The position numbers and the translations under genes were made by a program. Positions 55,672 to 64,000 of a stretch of 64,000 nucleotides of DNA are shown piece by piece. The stretch is from NCBI GenBank assembly GCA_963693365.1, contig CAVNZM010000009.1, positions 4,278,001-4,342,000 of the forward strand, written 5' to 3'. The stretch comes from Amoebidium appalachense (Eukaryota > Ichthyosporea). Position 1 is the stretch's first letter; every line of letters starts with the position of its first letter. The notes below the pieces were generated by a model, which had not been told where the DNA came from, made no database searches, and worked only from the letters and a program-made list of their open reading frames with translations.

Positions 55672-57059
55672 GACATTGCTGAGAAATACCCCAAGTTTTT
55701 TAGCATGGTCGTTTTCTGCCTGGAGTCGTTGCTGAAGGACCCCAACGCTCACAAGTGCCTGTCTACCCCCATCCAATGGGCCCACGTCAACTATAATGTC
55801 GGTGGTGACTACAACGGGGGCGCCAGGCTGTCCACCATCAAGCAGGTGTGTGTGCTGTGTAATCCTTTATTTTAGTGGTTGTTTTATGCTTTATTGGCAC
55901 TTATCTTCTTGTAAACTTTTGAACAGTACTTGCCAAGTGGAATGGTTTACTTTTTGTGTCCTAGGTGTCAGCAAACAGTTTGTATTCAACATTTACTGTT
56001 TAGAATCCTGCTTAGGGAACTGTCGCCTGCTTCACCCCGGCCGTATACACATTGTTAGATGGGTGTTCAGTTGATCCTTCTTACATAGCTGTTGGACTTG
56101 AAACATATTGGGTACTAACATTTACCCCCCCCCCCCCCCCCCCCCCACCCACCGCCCCCTCCTCCCTCCGCACACCCATTTCTATAACCTTTTATCATTC
56201 ATGCTTGCACATACCCCCCATATACAGTACATCAAGAACTGGGAGAAGGTCAAGATCAGGCTCAAGGCTGACCAGTACCAGGCCAAGAAGTTGGCCGAGA
56301 GCCGAGGGCTGCAAGTGCCAAGGCCAAGGTGGCCTTAGAGGTGGGCAAGGGGGGCAACGCCAACAAGGATGACAGCCCAGGCGAGCAAGAACTGCAGGCC
56401 CCCGTCTCCGCCTTGCAGCCGGGGTCTGACAACGACGGCGGCCGTGATGAGGATGCGGTTGAGGCTGACGGCAGCGGTGGCCAGGTCAGCGGAGATGGCA
56501 GCAACAGCGAGCCCGAGGATGAGACTAGCGAGCGTGAGCAAGTGAAGAACGCTGATGTCAGCGAGGAAGAGGGGGACAGGGACGGCGACGCCAGCGAGCG
56601 CGATGGGGCCGAGGGCAGCGAGGCCGAGGGCAGCGAGGATGAGGGCAGCAAGAAGAGGGTGCGCAATGAGGAGGAGGATGAGGAACGCGCCACCAAAAAA
56701 AGCAAGGAAGATTAACCCCCCCCCCCCCCCCCCCCCAAAAACAATTATCTTTGATTGTGCCCAGTGTGTTCAAGTTGATCTTGTGTTTTTTTCTTTTCTT
56801 TATTAATACGTCTTATAGTAGTAACAAAAAAACATGTGTAGTTTGTAAGCAAGAAGGTCACTGGACCCTGTAATAGTTCATAATCAAAAGTAAGTGGTGG
56901 ATTGTGTGTCATATGCTCCTGGTGAGCATGACTTAGATAAAACTGGTCATGCTCCTGTGGGGCATGACGTGTACATAAAGACTTGTGCTGCCGTCGTTGA
57001 GCAAGTGCCAGATCCCAACGAGGGGGGGGGGGGGGGGGAGTATTGCATATCCAATTGGG

Positions 57060-58266
57060 CATTATTTATATATTAGACTACTCATCGAGATATATATTTA
57101 ATGGACTGCTAAATTATATCAAACTGGATATCTTGTGCATATCCAGACACGGAAGTGATGATATCCGATTGGATATCACTCAAATATTAGAGTAGTCCTT
57201 AGGATATACAACATCCTTGATTTTATACTAAACACGGGGAACCCCAACTAATTGATTTCTCCTTGTAGTCTTTATGGTGTCTCGTAGAGAAAGTAAACCC
57301 TGATATATAGTCACCACCCGACATCTATGTACGTGATCATGATATACCGCTGAGGGGATATTCCGAGCAAAACCCCCCCCCCATACCTGAGACTGGTTCT
57401 CTTTGCCTCGAGTAAACAGCGTAAACCCCTTAGGATATACATGCAACGGATGAGTATTAGATATCACTGTGATATAGAATACATATCCAGACACGTTGTT
57501 CGGATTTCTGCCTATATGTCTATTTATATATATAATATATGCAAGGGCCGATATCTAAAGGGTGTCTTTTGGTCGTCTATCACATCCATTTTCGTTGTTC
57601 ATTTACTGATCCAGTGCATATATACTGGGATGCATGTTGGATATCTATGCTTTGGTCTACTTGGCAACTATTATGAGGTCTATTGGTGACCTGACTGTAT
57701 ATAGTCAATATAGGTATTCTATGCCTATATACATAGCTATCTGTATATCTAATGAACCGCATTTTCGGTAATAAATCTATGCACAACCTATATGTATTGC
57801 ATATCAAATTACATCTCTTTTGTATCAATTACATATGATTTAGGTTACCCACAGCATATCAATTGGATCTCGATTGTGCACCTTTTATGCATGTTATATA
57901 TATATATTACGTATCATAATGGATAGGGTTTTCGGCAGGTTTCCAGTCACTGGATACCTTCGTTGCATATCCAGTATATATGTTTTGCATGTGTATTTGC
58001 ATATCTAGTGTTCGATATCCACTGGATATCATGTTTCCCGTGGATATCTAGTGGATCCCTAACAGTAGTTATCCAATGGATATCAGGGTTTTAACAGATA
58101 TCTATATACATATTAGCCGTAGATATCCAAGATTAATATCCATTTATATTTACATATCTTAAACCCATGAACTGGATGTAGGGTTATGTTCAGGATGGGT
58201 TTGAGTATATGGATATCTTTAATGTATCTTTTATGGGTTCCGGATGTTTCGGCAAGATTGCTGATG
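57060..58266. repeat. Subterminal ATATCC region and CATCAGCAA-type terminus
   Basis: Inverted match of 12772-13760, ending ...CGGCAAGATTGCTGATG at 58266. Flank outside is GTGCTCAGG. The partner end of this copy was not found in the window. LINE fragment E is inserted at 57211. Confidence 0.75.
57211..57427 (+). mobile_element. LINE fragment E, with internal deletion
   Basis: Starts ACATCCTTGATTTTATAC (ORF2 codons for ILDFILNT), jumps at AAACACG straight to GGGGAACCCCAAC of the tail, and ends GCGTAAACCCC. CCTTAGGATATACA occurs at 57197 and again at 57428; the inverted copy near 13600 has the site only once, giving an empty-site proof of insertion. Confidence 0.92.
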
Positions 58267-59597
58267 GTGCTCAGGTCCCCGTACCGGCGTAGCACTTTGG
58301 CCCCGCTGTCCATGTCCACCACCACCAGCCGCAGGCGGGTGACTGACTCAGGCTGCTCGGCAATGGCTGTGTTGAGGGCATCCACGACAGCCCCCAGCTC
58401 ATTCACCGTCAGGCCATCCTCTGCAGGCACAGGCAGGTCGTACTTGGTCCACAGCACTCGGGTTGCCCTCACCAATCTCTGCATGTAACGGTCTTGGTGG
58501 TGGCTCCTTGGATCTGTGGGAGGGAATAGCAGGTTGCACACCCCACAGCCGGAAGATCTCGACCTCCCCAGGGTCGTGTTGCCGACCCCCACTACCTCCT
58601 TTGGGGTCAGCAGGTGGCACAGCACGTGGTGGTCCTTGCGATCCATGAGGTTGCCCCCCTTGCCCAGCACCTTGCGTGTGTGCTCGGTGGGTAGGTTGGC
58701 CTGCTCGTTGCCATTGGCTGCCTTCTTCACCCACATCACCATGCAGTACACCAGGCACAGCTGGGCACAGTTGGGGCCGTAGGCAAAGCCGTGCAGCTGC
58801 TGGTGGTCCAGGAAGGTCTCCCCGGTCACCTGTGGGTCGTCGGCGCTGCATGCATCCTGCACAAGGGCGGTCACATCCACCACGGCCTTGGCCTCCACCA
58901 GATCGTGCAGCCACCGTGCATTCACCCCCGTGGTGGTGGACAGGGACCCACAGGCCCCCCTCCTCACCATGTCCTTGGGTCGGGCCACCGTCAGATGCAC
59001 GGTGGATCTGCCGTCCATGAAGGTCTCGGCTGCACTCTGGGTACGTTGCCGTATGTTCTCCATCAGCTTGAGCACCACGGCGTTGACATCACCATTGAAC
59101 ACCTCCATGGGGCCTGCAGTAAACACACGGCGGTTGGTCACGTCGGCGTTGGGTTTGCCATCATCCCCCACCTGGTTGTCCACACCGTTGGCCTGCACGT
59201 GCAGGCTGATGATACGCACAATCAGCATGTCCCCCGCCTGCACATCTGCACGGGCCATGGCATCGAACAGCATGGCTGCAAAAAACTGGGGGAACTCAGT
59301 CACGTCAAGGGTGCGCAGGGGTTGGTACTCGAGGGTGTGGCCGCGTACACCCAATCCCCGTGCCTGCATGTCATCTACACGGGAACGCAGCCGCCAGTTG
59401 CCCTCGGCCGGCATGGCAATGATCTGGGGGTCATCGGGGTGGTTGATGGGGGCGGGGGCGGAGGGAGGGGGTGGGGGTGGGGGTGGTGGGGCCAACATGG
59501 CCTGCAGGAAGGGGTGGGCCTGCAGGACCTGCTGCGGGTCGGCATCCAGTGCCCGCAACAGATCATCTTCAAACTCTTCCTGGCTCTCGCTGAACAT
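58267..59597 (-). pseudogene. Unknown GC-rich ORF, 3' end cut by the TIR terminus
   Basis: From ATG 59597 (MFSESQEEFEDDLLRALDA) open for 443 codons to LRRYGDLS, after which the frame runs into element DNA. A Pro run at residues about 38-46, then LRSRVDDMQARGLGVRGHT, GDMLIVRIISLHV, HGFAYGPNCAQLCLVYCMVMW and CGVCNLLFPP. No intron evident, codon use GC-rich unlike the AT-rich neighbours. No family recognised. The native C terminus is lost. Could be a host gene or another element's gene. Confidence 0.6.
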
Positions 59598-59599
59598 CT

Positions 59600-60633
59600 T
59601 GAATGGTAACCTTAGATCTCAGACTGTAATCTTATAAATCTCAAGTATCAATCTAATCAATGGTTGCTAGCCTGGCTGTGCCAGAGCAACGCCTCAATAA
59701 AGAACAGTATGCAAAATAACGTCTCTGTGCCTGTGTCTATTAAATCTCAAAGCCCAGTAAAATCTCAAAAGCAAAAATCTCTCCAAATCTCACGAAGCAG
59801 TACGCAAAAACAATAAGTCTGTGCGTGTGTCTGGTCGCCGCCGGCCGGCCGCCTCTGTTTCCCAAAAACAATGAGCCATTCGCGGTCCTATTGGTCAGTT
59901 TCGGGATGGAATGTACAGATTTCGGTTTACGCGCTCTGATTGGTCAGTGTTCCGGCAAATTTGCCTTTTCGCCTCCTAATTCCCATTGGGTGGCTATTTC
60001 CATTGGTCAGTTTCCCATTGAATTCAGGGTTCGAATTCCCATTGGTCAGTTTTCGTCGGAATTCAGAATTCTCGCATTCCTCGATCCGCAGCACCTGTAC
60101 GTGTGCGCACCACATGTACGCGTACACGTACGCGTCCACGCGGCGCGCCCTCTCTCTCTTTAATTCTTTAGTTAAATTCACGTGCGCTGCACGTGTTTTA
60201 CACACACAGTGTGTGCACGTGCTCCTGTACATATATTCACCCATATCTCATATCCCATATCGCGATGTGTGTACACAGATATCACACATCTCACATCCAC
60301 TCTTTGGAGGCTGCGGTTCTGATTGGTCAGTTTTCCGGCAAATTTGCTTTTTCGCCTCCTAACTCCCATTGGGCGGCTATTTCCATTGGTCAGTTTCGCC
60401 TGAATTCAGAATCATTTCGCATTCCTTCGATCCGCAGCACCTGTACGTGTGCGCACCACATGTACGCGTACACGTACGCGTACACGTGTTCCGTCCTCTC
60501 TCTCTTTAATTATTTAATTACAATCACGTGCGCTGCACGTGTTTTACACACACACACACACACGTGCTCCTGTACATATATCCACCCATATCTCATATCC
60601 CATATCGCGATATACACAGATATCACACATCTT
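59600..60633 (-). promoter_or_regulatory. Duplicated CCAAT-rich upstream region
   Basis: Two tandem units starting CTGATTGGTCAG at 59937 and 60319 (period 382). Each carries several inverted or direct CCAAT-type boxes (GATTGGTCAG, CCCATTGG, CCATTGGTCAG), a CACATGTACGCGTACACG alternating block, CTCTCTCTCTTTAATT and a CATATCTCATATCCCATATCGCG block. Position upstream of the ORF at 59597 suggests a promoter; function inferred. LINE D interrupts the end of the second unit. Confidence 0.55.
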
Positions 60634-60753
60634 AACGCCGATGCGAGATGGAAATCGAGCTCTTCTGCGAACTGTTCGCGCTGGCGGAAGGTCGTGCATA
60701 CGACCCCGTAAGCGACAAGTGGGAACCAACCCCACAGGTGTCGGACCAAACCG

Positions 60754-63700
60754 ATGCCTAATTTATCCTTCTTCTTCTGGAATGCTCGGACACTGGGCCC
60801 CCAAAAGGGCCTCCCCCCCGGGACACTCGACGATAAAATCAGCTACATACAACAACAGACAAACAACCACACGTTTACAGTGATTTGCGAAACACAGTTT
60901 AAAAACCACCACAAATTCAACTCTACATTGGTCGACACATCCACACACCCCGGTTACGCGAAAAACCGAGGCATTATTGTACTTGCCGCACCACACGTGA
61001 GAGTGAAGTGCAAACCGGTAGCAAAAACGGAATTCTCGGTTTCTATAGAGTTTCTTTCTAATGTTTTTACTTTTGTATATTACCCACCATCTATGTCGGT
61101 TGTCGAATTGACTCACGAGTTGTCACAGTTACCAATGTCCACTGTTATTTTAGGTGATTTTAACACGCGACTCCACCACACAGACACACTGCAAGTGAGT
61201 GTCGGGTACCCATCTAAGCCCCCGGAGCGTGCTATCCCTTTAGCAAGGTATGTCCAAAGTCACACTTTGCGGTTCCCTCAAATATCCCATGCCCACAACA
61301 CCGACTGGGGAGTGGCCTTTTGGCCATCAACCATGTCAAAACTCTCTCTCCCTCCTAACCTCTCTAGGTCATCTGACCACTCTCCTATCCTTTTCCTACC
61401 TAAGATCTCCCTTGATCTGCTCCCCCCTCCCCCTCCCACCTTTCGCCTCCGTCTATCCCAGCTTAAGTCACAGTGGGGTAGAGTTGATGTATGTGTATGC
61501 TATGCTACGAAACACCCTATATATATGCGCCTATTAGAATCTGCACAAGCCAGGCCAGATTCACATCTCGTACTAGATACATGCACTAACTTTATTGTTG
61601 ATGATTTGATAGATCTCGGTGATTATGCTGGCGGTGGTAGGAAGGAATACCCCGATGCTCTCTTGTTACCAAACACCACTCCCGCTAGACTAGGTGAACC
61701 CCTGTCTCAAAAGGAAAGCTTGCGCCGGCTTGCTAGTATGAATCGATTTGGCCCCCCTGCTCGTATTATTGGTGATACCACTGGAGACCCCCTCATAGAC
61801 TCTGATAAGTATTTCTCGGAACTGTTTAAAGATAGGACCCCCGCTCAGAAACCTATTGTGTGGCCTGTAGACCCATCTATCCCCATAGAATCGATCCTCC
61901 CCTTTTTCAGTCCCGATGCCATATGGTCTGTGATATCTAGTTATAGCTCTAGTAAGTCTTGTGGACCTGATGGACTCCCTGCTGGGTTTCTTAAAATCCT
62001 TGTTCCCTCCTACCCACAAAAGGAAAGTGATCGTGCTATTAAACCTGATCTTACTATCATGTTAAGCTCTCTCTTTTCTTGGTGTGTTAAATGTGGACAT
62101 GTCCCGTCATCTTGGTTAGATACCTTAGTGATCCCCATAGTTAAGAAGGACTCTGAGGGCCCCATATCATCCTTTCGCCCCATTACACTAACCCAGGTTG
62201 TTCGTAGATTCTTTGAAGCTTGCTTACTTAGGTTATTTGCACATCACCCTAGGTTTCAATCTATTCTTCACATACACCCATGCCAATCCGCTTTTCGTAA
62301 AAACAATTCATGTTATGTTCAAATAATGGCACTGCACGATTCTATGCAAGTTGGTGCACAATATGTTGGCTTTATTGATTGGAAAACTGCTTACGATTCT
62401 GTCTCCCCTGGTCTCCTATGGGAAAAGCTTGCTGCACGGGGTGTACCACACTGCATTGGTGTTCTGTTAGAAGCACTCTTGTCTCAAACCTATGGTAGAG
62501 CTGTGGTTAATGGGCATCTTTCATATGGTTTTGCTCGTACTAGAGGTCTCTTGCAGGGTTCATTGCTTAGCCCCTTTTTGTTTAACCTATTTATAGATGA
62601 TTTGGCTGTCAAGATTTACGCCGAAAACGATGACCCTATTAATAACTTTCCGCCTGCACTTCTCTATGCTGATGATCTGTCCCTCCTTGCCCGTACCCCT
62701 AGACGCCTGCAAAGATTGTTCGATGTAGTGTCAGAGTGGTGCAAGGCAAACCTTATGATCCTTAACATAGACAAATGTGGTGTTCTTGTACCTGATATAG
62801 CTAACAATTTACACACATTTACATTATCATCTAAACCTGTACCTATAGTTCCAGAATACAAATATCTTGGTGTTCCGGTTGATTCTGTTGGTGTTATGTT
62901 TCCCCATATGGTCGAAAAGAGGGTAGAGTTGGCTCGTAAGCGGTTAGCTTTCTTCTCGGCTAATATTTTTAAAGACACACCCCTCCATCCTTCTATTAGA
63001 CTTACATTTATTCGCACTTTTGTCTTCCCGGCATGTGAATATGGTTTACCCCTTCTCGCCGCTTGGATCAAGAAAGAGAGAACTAGAGCGCTTAAACCCT
63101 TGGCAAATTTCCTTGAAGCAGAAGTTGCCTCCTTTCTATCTAACAACTGTTGTAAACCTGGGCCTGTAACGCTCTCGATATATGGTCTGGTCCCAATAGC
63201 TGCTAGAGTATCCTATCTCGCGCTGAAATTCAATAAGCACATAAGCCGCTTAAAGAAGTATTTGCCCTCCCACCCTCTCTTCTCTATCCGACCTGTCCCC
63301 TCCTCACCTCTCCCCTCTTTCCTCCCCTCTCTCTCCCCTTCTCCCCTGGGCACAAATACAAATAAACCCCGCAATAGTGTGTGTGTGACTTTGGACTGCC
63401 ACTTACTTATTAAACATGTACACAATCACAAGATAATCACGCAATATAACAAATGGAAAAAGATACCACACGACACTAGACCCGATGAAAGCATACACCT
63501 TGAAAAACTAAGCCTTATGTCTCGTTTTATATATACTGACCGCCTCAACCATATTGCCAAATATGGCACTCGCAAGTGTATAACACCTAAATACATATTA
63601 CCTTCCTGTAGAACTGGTCTTTCTCTAGCTGATGGTATTATTGATCAATTACCACGCTTTTACTGTACACGTGCTATACAGTGGAGATCTAATAAGTATA

Positions 63701-63948
63701 AGGTGGCATCATTTGCATGCCCAAACAACACACACACACACCAGTTTAACCGGTCATGTATCGCCAAATGTAGTTTGATAGACCACATAATACCGCAACA
63801 CACACACGTCACATTCACAACAGACACCCAGAAAGATAGCCTACCTGTAAATTACAACATCCTTGATTTTATACTAAACACGCGTAACTACGACCTGTTT
63901 ATTAGATGTATTGATTGGCTTGAGAAACACATCACTACAAAATTATAG
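60754..63948 (+). CDS. LINE D ORF2: APE endonuclease - reverse transcriptase, intact (1064 aa)
   Basis: Endonuclease: FWNARTLG (Asn), VICETQF (Glu), LGDFNTR at residue 134, RSSDHSP with Asp208-His209. RT: ISSFRPITLTQVVRRFFEAC, FIDWKTAYDSV, GLLQGSLLSPFLFNLF, LLYADDLSLLA at residue 638, YKYLGVPVD. The C-terminal 250 residues are basic and lack an obvious zinc knuckle or RNase H. The enzyme nicks target DNA and primes reverse transcription on it. Start ATG overlaps the ORF1 stop (ATGCCTAA). Broad type: APE-bearing LINE, clade not determined. The only undamaged ORF2 here and a plausible trans source for the short copies. Confidence 0.95.
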   Translation: MPNLSFFFWNARTLGPQKGLPPGTLDDKISYIQQQTNNHTFTVICETQFKNHHKFNSTLVDTSTHPGYAKNRGIIVLAAPHVRVKCKPVAKTEFSVSIEFLSNVFTFVYYPPSMSVVELTHELSQLPMSTVILGDFNTRLHHTDTLQVSVGYPSKPPERAIPLARYVQSHTLRFPQISHAHNTDWGVAFWPSTMSKLSLPPNLSRSSDHSPILFLPKISLDLLPPPPPTFRLRLSQLKSQWGRVDVCVCYATKHPIYMRLLESAQARPDSHLVLDTCTNFIVDDLIDLGDYAGGGRKEYPDALLLPNTTPARLGEPLSQKESLRRLASMNRFGPPARIIGDTTGDPLIDSDKYFSELFKDRTPAQKPIVWPVDPSIPIESILPFFSPDAIWSVISSYSSSKSCGPDGLPAGFLKILVPSYPQKESDRAIKPDLTIMLSSLFSWCVKCGHVPSSWLDTLVIPIVKKDSEGPISSFRPITLTQVVRRFFEACLLRLFAHHPRFQSILHIHPCQSAFRKNNSCYVQIMALHDSMQVGAQYVGFIDWKTAYDSVSPGLLWEKLAARGVPHCIGVLLEALLSQTYGRAVVNGHLSYGFARTRGLLQGSLLSPFLFNLFIDDLAVKIYAENDDPINNFPPALLYADDLSLLARTPRRLQRLFDVVSEWCKANLMILNIDKCGVLVPDIANNLHTFTLSSKPVPIVPEYKYLGVPVDSVGVMFPHMVEKRVELARKRLAFFSANIFKDTPLHPSIRLTFIRTFVFPACEYGLPLLAAWIKKERTRALKPLANFLEAEVASFLSNNCCKPGPVTLSIYGLVPIAARVSYLALKFNKHISRLKKYLPSHPLFSIRPVPSSPLPSFLPSLSPSPLGTNTNKPRNSVCVTLDCHLLIKHVHNHKIITQYNKWKKIPHDTRPDESIHLEKLSLMSRFIYTDRLNHIAKYGTRKCITPKYILPSCRTGLSLADGIIDQLPRFYCTRAIQWRSNKYKVASFACPNNTHTHQFNRSCIAKCSLIDHIIPQHTHVTFTTDTQKDSLPVNYNILDFILNTRNYDLFIRCIDWLEKHITTKL

Positions 63949-63952
63949 CGCA

Positions 63953-63955
<3 letters not shown>

Positions 63956-64000
<45 letters not shown>
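63956..64000. repeat. (CA)n of the LINE D tail, cut by the window end
   Basis: Begins seven bases after the ORF2 stop, as in the other copies. Confidence 0.95.

Larger units (their letters stand above)
54557..56715 (+). pseudogene. Gene X, 3' exons
   Basis: Resumes at 54557 in the frame left at 27577 (RTGLT then TVRSMVPGNIHNAFVH) and ends TCATCG|GTATCCCC at 54631. Further exons: 55083-55292 (IMEYATSRNDREAKWVELID to ISSLTPM), 55672-55845 (DIAEKYPKFF to STIKQ), 56228-56715 (YIKNWEKVKIRL to ATKKSKED). All junctions are phase 0 with GT-AG. In the last exon a net 5-base gain after AKKLA (GAGAGCCGAGGG against CAGAGGG in the copy at 14790) shifts the frame, so the acidic tail is read only from 56329 in another frame. 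Unknown function; Glu/Asp/Ser-rich, basic C terminus. Confidence 0.65.
60634..64000 (+). mobile_element. LINE copy D, 5'-truncated in ORF1, runs off the window
   Basis: Begins AACGCCGATGCGAG, inside ORF1 about 120 bp before its stop. ORF2 is complete and the (CA)n of the tail continues past 64000. No 3' target duplication can be seen. Confidence 0.93.

Overview
This is a repeat-dominated eukaryotic window: spliced genes, LTR and non-LTR retrotransposons, DNA transposons, satellites and very long G/C, TG/CA and AG tracts. The donor strand cannot be named. A Plavaka/KDZ-like transposase, a chromodomain-bearing Ty3/gypsy element and a LINE whose ORF1 carries an RRM-like patch fit an early-branching fungus or another unicellular opisthokont, but that is inference. 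No prokaryotic gene, rRNA, tRNA or CRISPR was seen.

Layout. 0.8-7.7 kb: a multi-exon Plavaka/KDZ-like transposase gene on the minus strand whose introns hold a solo LTR, a 380-bp repeat with a hairpin, and long C/CA tracts. 7.7-12.0 kb: a two-ORF LINE (copy A, minus). 12.77-23.94 kb: a candidate TIR DNA transposon (element A) with CATCAGCAA ends, ATATCC-rich subterminal DNA, the 3' exons of an acidic-protein gene (gene X), a fragment of the transposase gene, 380-bp tandem repeats and TG minisatellites. 24.4-58.27 kb: gene X (plus strand), whose first intron region contains an open JmjC-domain exon. One gene X exon is split by a 27-kb stack of nested transposons, and the locus ends at another CATCAGCAA terminus. 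58.27-59.6 kb: a GC-rich unknown ORF cut by that terminus. 59.6-60.6 kb: a duplicated CCAAT-rich upstream region. 60.63-64.0 kb: LINE copy D with an intact 1064-aa ORF2.

Nesting, supported by target-site duplications: gene X exon <- Ty1/copia (27578-54551, TSD tgacc). Inside copia: LINE B (29017-32415, TSD atatgaatat), which holds a solo LTR (30057-30981, TSD aatac); and a Ty3/gypsy chromovirus (34268-50705, TSD gacgg), whose 5' LTR holds TIR element B (41151-50551, 2-bp AA duplication), which in turn holds LINE fragment C (49609-50362, TSD agatcat).

Most open frames in the window are retroelement polyproteins. The proteins that may form an undescribed unit are the JmjC exon plus gene X, associated with CATCAGCAA-ended DNA transposons beside a Plavaka/KDZ-type transposase. 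Many frameshifts fall in G/C runs, so consensus errors must be excluded before calling genes dead.
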